A stretch of DNA of 5,556 nucleotides from Bacteroidales bacterium (GTDB taxonomy: Bacteria; Bacteroidota; Bacteroidia; Bacteroidales; JAADGE01). A program made the translations under genes and the position numbers. Below are positions 1 to 4,500 of this stretch, one piece after another. Position 1 is the stretch's first letter; every line of letters starts with the position of its first letter. Below the pieces are notes generated by a model. The model had not been told where the DNA came from, did no database searches, and saw only the letters and a program-made list of their open reading frames with translations. The stretch spans positions 1 to 5,556 of the forward strand of contig JANTGL010000192.1 in NCBI GenBank assembly GCA_024762915.1, read 5' to 3'.

Positions 1-59
1 GCATGCGAATTCAAAGAAAAAGCAAATAATAAAAATATTATAAGAATGTGTTTATTCAT
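1..59 (-). CDS. Secreted protein, N-terminal fragment (signal peptide only, runs off the left edge)
   Basis: Only the first 20 codons are in the window. Reading leftward from the ATG at 59-57 gives MNKHILIIFLLFAFSLNSHA, the last Ala inferred from a GC-starting codon. This is a textbook Sec signal peptide: a short basic start (K3, H4), a hydrophobic core at residues 5-14, and an S-H-A cleavage site at 18-20. The product is therefore exported to the periplasm or beyond. There is no lipobox cysteine in the visible part. The ATG lies one base after the TGA of the 45-codon gene at 61-198 (TGA-a-ATG), so translation is probably coupled and the two genes share a transcript. The mature protein is outside the window, so its function cannot be stated. 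Confidence 0.75.
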   Translation of the reverse strand, partial: MNKHILIIFLLFAFSLNSH

Positions 60-60
60 T

Positions 61-198
61 TCAACGAATTTGAACTGTTTTTCCTTTGTTTTCAAGAATT
101 GCCTGTATGGCATATTTAAAAGCGGTTTTATAACTGCCTGTTGTAGCCCAAAGTTCTTCAAAGTTAGCATGACGAACAATAATAATAAATTTTTTCAT
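61..198 (-). CDS. Small hypothetical protein, 45 aa
   Basis: A short complete reading frame from ATG (198-196) to TGA (63-61), with an in-frame stop just upstream at 208-210 that fixes this as the only ATG start. It begins MKKFIIIVRHANFEELW and continues through a region predicted to be helical (about residues 22-38) to a basic end, GKTVQIR. Residues 4-8 (FIIIV) look like one buried beta strand. They are too short for a membrane span or a working signal peptide, so a small cytoplasmic alpha/beta protein is the best guess. I do not recognise a family. Reality as a gene is supported mainly by the one-base gap to the secreted protein gene that follows at 59, and by plausible amino-acid composition. 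It could be a regulator or partner of that gene, or a leader peptide whose translation controls it. Confidence 0.6.
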   Translation of the reverse strand: MKKFIIIVRHANFEELWATTGSYKTAFKYAIQAILENKGKTVQIR

Positions 199-434
199 TG
201 AATTAGATTATTTGTTGTTTTTTTAATTTTCCTCATATCCGTAAAACAAAACCAAAATACTGATAGTTATCGTATCACTATTTTAATTTAAGTGAAACTT
301 ATTTGTATTAAATCTTCTGTTTATAAACAAAATGATACGATGACTTTCGGATTTAGGATTTTTAAAGCAAGCTGAAGGCAGTTATCATTATGAGAGTTTA
401 AGGTTTAGGTTCCTGCCTTCGGCAATTGCTGTTT
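199..434. other. Intergenic region with several inverted repeats
   Basis: These 236 bases separate the 45-codon gene from the end of the lipoprotein gene and should hold the promoter of the left operon (-). Visible elements are a perfect 12-bp palindrome TGTTTATAAACA at 318-329, a 9-bp inverted repeat ATCGTATCA (269-277) / TGATACGAT (333-341), and a smaller TGATA/TATCA dyad at 261-277 overlapping the left arm. On the minus strand TAAGTTTC (301-294) matches seven of eight positions of the Bacteroidota -7 element TAnnTTTG. Its nearest TTTG lies about 26 bases upstream, which is rather far, so no promoter is called. No convincing coding frame was seen. Confidence 0.5.
371..423 (-). terminator. 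Possible terminator hairpin downstream of the lipoprotein gene
   Basis: GCTGAAGGCAG (371-381) pairs with CTGCCTTCGGC (413-423) at 10 of 11 positions on the minus strand, around a loop of 31 bases. A smaller hairpin TGCC-TTC-GGCA (414-424) nests in the right arm. The structure starts about ten bases after the lipoprotein stop codon at 437-435, the right place for a transcript end. After the left arm the minus strand reads TTGCTTTAAAAA, only a weak U-tract, and the loop is long. A terminator is plausible but not secure; the dyad could instead be a protein-binding or mRNA-stabilising element. Confidence 0.3.
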
Positions 435-1184
435 TTAATACACTTCTCCGGCAATTTCCCCTGAGTTTAAATCAACAATATATTCTTCCCCGTTTATTGT
501 AAGAATAATTGTGCCGTCTTCTTTGTAAACAATTGTTCCTGCGAATGAAAACTCATTACCTTCGGAAGTTTTTCCTTTTATTGTGATATCTCCGCTGCCG
601 CTTACAAGTTTGTAATCGGATTTTCTGATTTTTATGTCATTAAAATTGAAAATAATCGTAGCCGACACCGACTTTTTTTCATTTACGGAAGTTGATTGTT
701 CGCCGGTTCTTGTTACATTTCCGTTGATGTAATAATAATCAGAATTTTGTTCAGTACCTGTTAAAACAAGAGTTCCGTCAGAACTATCATCAGATGTTAA
801 TCTTAAAGACTGAAAATGTCCGTCGGTATCATAATTCATAAAATATTCAAATTGATGAGATGATTCATTATATCGCATACCGTATTGATAATGAAAAGTG
901 TAATTGAAAGTAATTCGTCCGGTATCTTTTAAAACTGAAAATGTGGTATCATAAACCGCCGAAGCTTTTTGAGAAATTGTATCATTGATAATGTCTTCAC
1001 TGAATTTCGCAGCATCTTCAAATTGTTCCGAACTACCTGCGTTCCCTGAACTTAATGATGAGGCAGTAATTTCTGCGGCTTCATCATTTGTTAAATTGTT
1101 GCTGTTTGTAATTTCATCTTTTTTACAGCTGAATAATACACTCAGAATAATAATTCCGATTACATACAATAGTGCTTTTTTCAT
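435..1184 (-). CDS. Hypothetical lipoprotein, probably outer membrane, 249 aa
   Basis: The N-terminus is a lipoprotein signal: two lysines, a hydrophobic core at residues 4-18, and a lipobox ending LFSC with the lipidated Cys at residue 20. The next residues are KKDE. A lysine and acidic cluster right after the Cys matches the lipoprotein export signal described in Bacteroidota such as Capnocytophaga, so the protein may be flipped to the cell surface (inference). Residues 25-75 are Ser/Asn/Glu-rich and probably a flexible or helical tether. From about 85 to the end, alternating hydrophobic residues suggest a beta-rich domain, ending in a strand pattern with NGEEYIVDLNSG near residues 231-242. 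There are no catalytic motifs and I do not recognise the family. The gene is downstream of and codirectional with the AraC-type regulator, 175 bp away, so it is a candidate target. The ATG at 1184-1182 gives a complete signal peptide and an A/T-rich leader typical of the phylum. Confidence 0.8.
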   Translation of the reverse strand: MKKALLYVIGIIILSVLFSCKKDEITNSNNLTNDEAAEITASSLSSGNAGSSEQFEDAAKFSEDIINDTISQKASAVYDTTFSVLKDTGRITFNYTFHYQYGMRYNESSHQFEYFMNYDTDGHFQSLRLTSDDSSDGTLVLTGTEQNSDYYYINGNVTRTGEQSTSVNEKKSVSATIIFNFNDIKIRKSDYKLVSGSGDITIKGKTSEGNEFSFAGTIVYKEDGTIILTINGEEYIVDLNSGEIAGEVY

Positions 1185-1222
1185 AATTTAAATTTTAAAA
1201 TGTTTATAATTTTATTTACTTG

Positions 1223-1252
1223 AAATCTTATTTGTGATTTCCGGAAAGCAAA
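1223..1252 (-). promoter_or_regulatory. Candidate promoter of the lipoprotein gene, with embedded palindrome
   Basis: On the minus strand TTTG (1252-1249) is followed after 18 bases by TAAGATTT (1230-1223). This resembles the Bacteroidota pair TTTG / TAnnTTTG, with two mismatches in the -7 box. The -7 box lies about 38 bases upstream of the lipoprotein ATG, a reasonable leader length. A perfect 10-bp palindrome TTTCCGGAAA (1238-1247) sits in the spacer, where a bound repressor could block the polymerase. The assignment rests on consensus matching alone. Confidence 0.3.
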
Positions 1253-1277
1253 ACTATGATGAAAAGTGATGTCGGTC

Positions 1278-1327
1278 GTCCCGAATTATAAATTGAGACA
1301 TATTTTAAAGGACAGAAAGTGTCCCGA
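1278..1327. repeat. Direct repeat TCGGGAC (minus strand), two copies 43 bp apart
   Basis: GTCCCGA occurs at 1278-1284 and 1321-1327, reading TCGGGAC on the minus strand. Both copies lie between the AraC-type regulator gene and the lipoprotein gene. The start-to-start distance of 43 bp is close to four helical turns, so both copies would face the same side of the DNA. GC-rich seven-mers are uncommon in this AT-rich spacer. AraC-family proteins typically bind direct repeats, which makes this a candidate site, but the second copy also forms part of a hairpin and may be conserved for that reason. Confidence 0.35.
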
Positions 1328-1340
1328 TAAAAAATGGGAC
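1310..1340 (-). terminator. Overlapping hairpins downstream of the AraC-type gene (probable terminator)
   Basis: On the minus strand, starting 20 bases after the regulator's stop codon, GTCCC (1340-1336) pairs with GGGAC (1325-1321) around a 10-base loop. Next, GGACA (1324-1320) pairs with TGTCC (1314-1310) around CTTTC. The two stems share four bases, so only one can form at a time. The second stem is followed by TTTAAAATA, a short U-tract. This looks like a weak intrinsic terminator between the regulator and the lipoprotein gene, possibly with a competing structure. Confidence 0.4.
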
Positions 1341-1359
1341 TTGCAACTATTTGATTATT

Positions 1360-2496
1360 CTATTGTTGAGAATGATGTGTTTTTTGATATTCGGAAGGTG
1401 TAAAACCGGTAAAAATTTTAAAAATACGATTAAACGAACTTTTTGAGTTGAAACCGCAATTATATGCGACACCCAAAATCGTGTAATTTTTATTTTCTTT
1501 TATCTGGTTTTTAAATTCTTCAACACGATATTCGTTAATAAAATCAAAAAAGTTTTTGTGCAGATAACTGTTTATAATTTCCGATAATTGATGAGGTGAT
1601 ACTTGTATCATTTCGGCAAGTTGTTTTACGGAAAGTTTACTTTCGAGATAGGGTTTTTGCTCGGACATAAAAGTTCTCAATTCTTCAATTTGCTTTAATG
1701 CGGTTTTATCGGGCGTATTGTTCATCGATTTTACTTTTCCGCTTTTTACAAGCTCGTTGTCGGTTTGCATTTTATATAAAAAAATATTTGTTCTCAGAAA
1801 TCCGAAATAACCGATTACAAAAATGGCAACCGATACCGAAAGTAAAACAACATCATGGATATTAAACAGTAAATGAATATTCTTAAATAAGATAGCGGAA
1901 ATACCTAATATTAGCCAAACAACTGATATTATTAATATCAAATTCTTCAACCAATTAAAATCTATATTTTCGGTATATGAAAATTGATTTTGAATTGTTT
2001 TGCGGTATTTTGTTATTCTGAAATAAGATTTTATTATATAAAAAAAAGCAAGAATGACCGTTAAAGGAAAAAAGAGTAAAATTACACGAAAATATTCGTA
2101 ATCATACAGGTTAAAACTGTCTTGGGTTTTATTCCCGAAACCGATTATAATCGAATAGGCAATTATAAATAATACTGCCGGCAGAAAGTTAAATAAATAA
2201 ACCGGTTTGAATTTCTTTTCATTTTTTGCGATGTAACTGACGTAAATATACAAAAACGGACTTTGAATTAAGAGCAAAGGAATGTTGACAATCATTAAAT
2301 AGGTCGGGATGCTTTTGGAATGATTTAATATCAGAGAATATTCATCATAATTAATAAAATACAAAAGCAAAGGAATGCCGGTAACAATCAACCAAAAAGC
2401 CAAAACATAATCAGCCGTAATTTTATTCTTTTTTGAAAGTAATAAAACAGCCAAAAAGAATGCTTGAACGGCACCTACAAGAAATACTGACTTCAT
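1360..2496 (-). CDS. Membrane-bound AraC-family transcriptional regulator (7TM N-terminus, AraC HTH C-terminus)
   Basis: A 378-residue regulator anchored in the inner membrane. The N-terminal 235 residues contain seven hydrophobic segments, at about 2-21, 30-49, 64-89, 99-120, 136-156, 183-204 and 214-234. A linker (236-278) leads to a C-terminal AraC/XylS DNA-binding domain at about 279-374. Its first helix-turn-helix covers LSVKQLAEMIQVSPHQLSEI (288-307). The second covers about 338-362 and has the family signature with YTILGVAYNCGF, S.SSFNRIFK and GFTPSEYQK. This 7TM-AraC architecture is common in Bacteroidota. It implies a signal sensed in or across the membrane and DNA bound while tethered, though the ligand is unknown. 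The ATG is four bases after the stop of the upstream secreted protein gene (TAA-ataa-ATG), so the two are co-transcribed and the partner may deliver the signal. Likely targets are its own operon or the downstream lipoprotein gene (inference). Confidence 0.92.
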   Translation of the reverse strand: MKSVFLVGAVQAFFLAVLLLSKKNKITADYVLAFWLIVTGIPLLLYFINYDEYSLILNHSKSIPTYLMIVNIPLLLIQSPFLYIYVSYIAKNEKKFKPVYLFNFLPAVLFIIAYSIIIGFGNKTQDSFNLYDYEYFRVILLFFPLTVILAFFYIIKSYFRITKYRKTIQNQFSYTENIDFNWLKNLILIISVVWLILGISAILFKNIHLLFNIHDVVLLSVSVAIFVIGYFGFLRTNIFLYKMQTDNELVKSGKVKSMNNTPDKTALKQIEELRTFMSEQKPYLESKLSVKQLAEMIQVSPHQLSEIINSYLHKNFFDFINEYRVEEFKNQIKENKNYTILGVAYNCGFNSKSSFNRIFKIFTGFTPSEYQKTHHSQQ

Positions 2497-2500
2497 TTAT

Positions 2501-3277
2501 TTAATCCGATTTTTTTTCAAAAACTAAAACTTCTCCGCTTAAACGATCTTGAACTTCCATTTTTTTATCGTTTAAAGTAAGCAATTCGTATTTTTGATCT
2601 TCTTCGGGGTAAGAAGTTGTGTGAAACCAAAGATATTGTCCGTCAAACCATACTCGTGAGGTTTTTACGTAATCTGATTGATTATAATGTTCCGTACGAA
2701 GTCCCATAATCTCAAACCAATCATCAATATCTGCAGAGTTTATCCAGGTGCCTTGTAAAATATTGTATTGCTTTTCATATGTAAGCTTTGTGTTATAATA
2801 TTTTTTATATTCTTCGGACAATTCTAGATAATCAAGCGGTTTATCTAATACCGACATTCCTTTTTCAAGATGTCTTATGATTTCTCCGTTTTTATAATAC
2901 GTTCGTTCTTCATAAATTGTTTCGGTATCAACGACTTCATTTCCGGGTATTTTTGTAAATTCGACTTCTTTTCTGTAAACAAAAATGAGTTGATTGTTTT
3001 TTAAATAATATTCTGTTGTGTAAAGAGCGGTTGAAACAGCATCACTTTCAATTAATTTATACAAATTTCCATTTTTGTAATATGCTTCAAGTCCGCATCC
3101 TTCGCTCGGGACATTATCCGAAAATTCTTCATTCTCAAAAAATACTTTTTTAAAATCTTTTTGACTGTTAACAAACTTAAATTGTGTTCTGATTTCTTGA
3201 ATATTTTGCTCAAGTGTTTGGGCATTTATATTTACAACTGAGAAGATTGACAATAAAAATGGAATTAATACTTTCAT
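2501..3277 (-). CDS. Secreted hypothetical protein with lipocalin-like C-terminal region, 258 aa
   Basis: The N-terminus is a clear Sec signal peptide (basic start, hydrophobic residues 3-15) with an I-N-A cleavage site before Gln20 and no lipobox, so the mature protein is expected in the periplasm or outside. Residues 60-140 contain two copies of a YYKNG pattern (66-70 and 127-131), as in the short beta repeats of MORN/YD-type proteins. From about 172 onward the order LQGTW (174-178), WFEI (187-190), VWFDGQYLWF (209-218) and a closing strand pattern ending VLVFEKK resembles small lipocalin-like beta-barrel domains that bind hydrophobic ligands. The resemblance is by eye and is not diagnostic. 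A single cysteine (61) remains after processing, so there is no internal disulphide. The gene is first in a two-gene unit with the 7TM-AraC regulator, four bases apart, which suggests a role in ligand sensing or in the response the regulator controls. Its ATG faces the alkyltransferase gene across 98 bp. Confidence 0.85.
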   Translation of the reverse strand: MKVLIPFLLSIFSVVNINAQTLEQNIQEIRTQFKFVNSQKDFKKVFFENEEFSDNVPSEGCGLEAYYKNGNLYKLIESDAVSTALYTTEYYLKNNQLIFVYRKEVEFTKIPGNEVVDTETIYEERTYYKNGEIIRHLEKGMSVLDKPLDYLELSEEYKKYYNTKLTYEKQYNILQGTWINSADIDDWFEIMGLRTEHYNQSDYVKTSRVWFDGQYLWFHTTSYPEEDQKYELLTLNDKKMEVQDRLSGEVLVFEKKSD

Positions 3278-3323
3278 ATTTTTAATTTTAGAATTTCAGT
3301 AAAAATAAGATTTATTTACCGAT

Positions 3324-3357
3324 TTTGGGAAAATAATTTATAAAACACTTACTTTTA
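3324..3357 (+). promoter_or_regulatory. Candidate promoter of the alkyltransferase gene
   Basis: TTTG (3324-3327) is followed after 22 bases by TACTTTTA (3350-3357), which matches seven of the eight positions of the Bacteroidota -7 box TAnnTTTG. Transcription would start near 3364, giving a leader of about 12 bases before the ATG at 3376. The whole divergent spacer is only 98 bp, so the promoter of the secreted protein gene must overlap or abut this one. On the minus strand TATTTTTA (3310-3303) is a seven-of-eight -7 match without an evident TTTG partner. Confidence 0.4.
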
Positions 3358-3375
3358 CTTTATAAAGATATTGAA

Positions 3376-3885
3376 ATGAATGATAAAAAAATAATTTCAC
3401 GAAAAATTAACACACCGCTTGGTGAAATGTTAGCGTGTGTTTCGGATGACGGGTTATTATTATTTGAGTTTACGGACAGGAAAAAATATGAGAAGCAAAT
3501 CAATAATTTGAAGAAAATTACCGGTTCGGAAATCGTTAAGGGAAATCATCCTTTTTTAGAGCAAGTTAAAATTGAAATAAACGAATATTTTTCCGGTAAA
3601 CGGAAAACTTTTAATATTCCGCTGTTTACGGTCGGGACCGAATTTCAAAAAAGCGTGTGGAATGCTTTGCTTAAAATTCCTTACGGGAATACGGTTTCTT
3701 ATTCCGATATTGCAAAAAACATCGGTAATCCGAAAGCCGTTCGTGCCGTTGCAAATGCAATCGGAGCAAATAAAATTGCAATTATTATTCCTTGCCACAG
3801 ATTAATCGGTGCCGACGGAACTTTAACCGGCTACGCAAGCGGATTGGATAAAAAGAAGGTTTTGCCGGATTTGGAAATTAATTAG
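3376..3885 (+). CDS. ogt: Methylated-DNA--[protein]-cysteine S-methyltransferase (O6-alkylguanine-DNA alkyltransferase)
   Basis: A 169-residue suicidal DNA-repair protein that moves the alkyl group from O6-alkylguanine (and, more weakly, O4-alkylthymine) to its own cysteine. Residues 6-80 form the N-terminal ribonuclease-like domain, and 84-169 the DNA-binding active-site domain. The signature IIIPCHRLIG (136-145) holds the acceptor Cys140 and His141. Aligning without gaps to human MGMT puts Glu167 at the third triad position (human Glu172). Tyr109, in TVSYSDIA, and Arg123, in the AVRAVANAIGAN recognition helix, match the base-flipping Tyr and the arginine finger. Asn132 matches the hinge Asn. 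Positions equal to human Pro138, Pro140 and Gly160 are Lys133, Ala135 and Ser155. E. coli Ada likewise lacks the Pro140-type residue, and human substitutions at Pro140 and Gly160 lower sensitivity to O6-benzylguanine. Length suits Ogt, with no Ada N-terminal domain. It is the only forward gene, alone in its transcript, with a two-base gap to the convergent gene. Confidence 0.95.
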   Translation: MNDKKIISRKINTPLGEMLACVSDDGLLLFEFTDRKKYEKQINNLKKITGSEIVKGNHPFLEQVKIEINEYFSGKRKTFNIPLFTVGTEFQKSVWNALLKIPYGNTVSYSDIAKNIGNPKAVRAVANAIGANKIAIIIPCHRLIGADGTLTGYASGLDKKKVLPDLEIN

Positions 3886-3887
3886 TT

Positions 3888-4346
3888 TTAAGATTTTTTC
3901 AATCTGAAAAATGTAATCACTTCATTATCTTCATTAATAATAAGTCTGTACGTGTTATTTTTACCGTTTAAATTTATCGTATGCTGAAGCACTTTTTTGT
4001 TTCCGTATGCTTTCGGATTATTATGTCCGTTTTGATAAACGTTTTCAATCCCTTTAATGATTTGTTTACCGGTCGTTCCTGCAGGAAAAAGATTCCCTTT
4101 TTGTTCCGTATCCTGAAAATAATTTCGAGAATGTTTTTTTAAAATATGATTTAATCCGAATTTTTCATTGCCGGCTTTTAAATAAATTTTTTCGGAATGT
4201 TTATTTTCTATTTCGCTGATGACATTGTCTTTATGAATGTCAATATGACTTATAACAACGGCCGGATCAACAATATCGGCATATCCGAAATAGGACGATA
4301 CGGAAGTTATAAGAATAAGTAGAATTGATTTCAGTGATTTTCGCAT
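3888..4346 (-). CDS. Secreted small protein with BECR-fold RNase-toxin-like C-terminal domain, 152 aa
   Basis: The first 23 residues are a signal peptide (RKS...K, hydrophobic core 8-17, cleavage after G-Y-A), so the product is exported. Residues 24-60 are a linker. Residues 61-152 carry GLNHILKKHS (64-73), i.e. His67-x4-His72. A helix starting after FPAG-TT (87-92) follows, and then three predicted strands (118-126, 131-138, 142-149) ending VITFFRLKK. This order, a HIL-x-x-H helix, a Thr-led helix with I...I..., and a three-strand sheet with a final TFF/TxY strand, is typical of BECR-fold (barnase/EndoU/colicin E5-D/RelE) nuclease domains in polymorphic and phage-linked toxins. The family assignment is by pattern only; the fold could be kept without activity. 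There is no immunity gene: the 3' end is two bases from the alkyltransferase stop, and the 154 bp upstream hold a promoter and the neighbour's terminator. An exported stand-alone RNase, scavenging enzyme or effector is possible. Confidence 0.75.
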   Translation of the reverse strand: MRKSLKSILLILITSVSSYFGYADIVDPAVVISHIDIHKDNVISEIENKHSEKIYLKAGNEKFGLNHILKKHSRNYFQDTEQKGNLFPAGTTGKQIIKGIENVYQNGHNNPKAYGNKKVLQHTINLNGKNNTYRLIINEDNEVITFFRLKKS

Positions 4347-4363
4347 ATTTTGAATTTCAGAAT

Positions 4364-4395
4364 TATAAATACTCGCACGTCAAGTATTGTGCAAA
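4364..4395 (-). promoter_or_regulatory. Candidate promoter of the secreted toxin-like gene
   Basis: On the minus strand TTTG (4395-4392) is followed after 20 bases by TATTTATA (4371-4364), with two mismatches to the Bacteroidota -7 box TAnnTTTG. The start would lie about 10-15 bases before the ATG at 4346. The spacing is good but the -7 match is modest. The strong terminator just upstream means this gene needs its own promoter, which adds some weight to the call. Confidence 0.3.
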
Positions 4396-4436
4396 AAAAT
4401 ATTTACTGACAAAACAGCAGAGATTGAATTTCTTTA

Positions 4437-4477
4437 AAAAAATAAAAACTCCCGACAATCAATAAACTGTCGGGAGT
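4437..4477 (-). terminator. Rho-independent terminator of the T9SS-exported protein gene
   Basis: ACTCCCGACA (4448-4457) pairs perfectly with TGTCGGGAGT (4468-4477): a 10-bp stem with a 10-base loop and a GC-rich middle. On the minus strand the stem is followed by TTTTATTTTTT, a strong U-tract. It begins 23 bases after the stop codon at 4503-4501, exactly where the transcript of the large gene should end. It isolates that gene from the toxin-like gene downstream. The A-run at 4437-4447 is the U-tract; on the plus strand no comparable U-run follows, so it acts in one direction. Confidence 0.95.
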
Positions 4478-4500
4478 GTAATATTAAATAAAATATCAAA

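Noticed and set aside
1..12. Adjacent SphI and EcoRI sites (GCATGC, GAATTC) at the very start, suggestive of a cloning linker or vector remnant.
   Set aside because: On the minus strand these bases code L-N-S-H-A, the end of a well-formed signal peptide in frame with its ATG, so they are native coding sequence.
403..416. A 14-base match, in inverted orientation, to 5023-5036 (GCAGGAACCTAAAC).
   Set aside because: One copy is ordinary coding sequence (S-L-G-S-C-S), flanks do not match, and a match of this length is not surprising in a window of this size.
199..434. A riboswitch, tRNA or CRISPR-like unit in the largest intergenic gap.
   Set aside because: No cloverleaf, no regularly spaced direct repeats and no known aptamer motif were found; only short inverted repeats are present.
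985..1191. Open frame of 68 codons on the plus strand.
   Set aside because: It is entirely antisense to the lipoprotein gene, lacks recognisable features and looks like a shadow of low-complexity coding sequence.
3556..3798. Open frame of 80 codons on the minus strand, Cys-rich.
   Set aside because: It lies wholly inside the well-supported alkyltransferase gene on the other strand.
3841..3885. Apparent loss of the catalytic glutamate in the alkyltransferase, because Lys161 replaces the Glu of the usual RKEWLL motif.
   Set aside because: Counting 27 residues from the acceptor Cys, as in human MGMT (145 to 172) and E. coli Ada (321 to 348), lands on Glu167, which is present. The RKEWLL Glu is not the triad residue.
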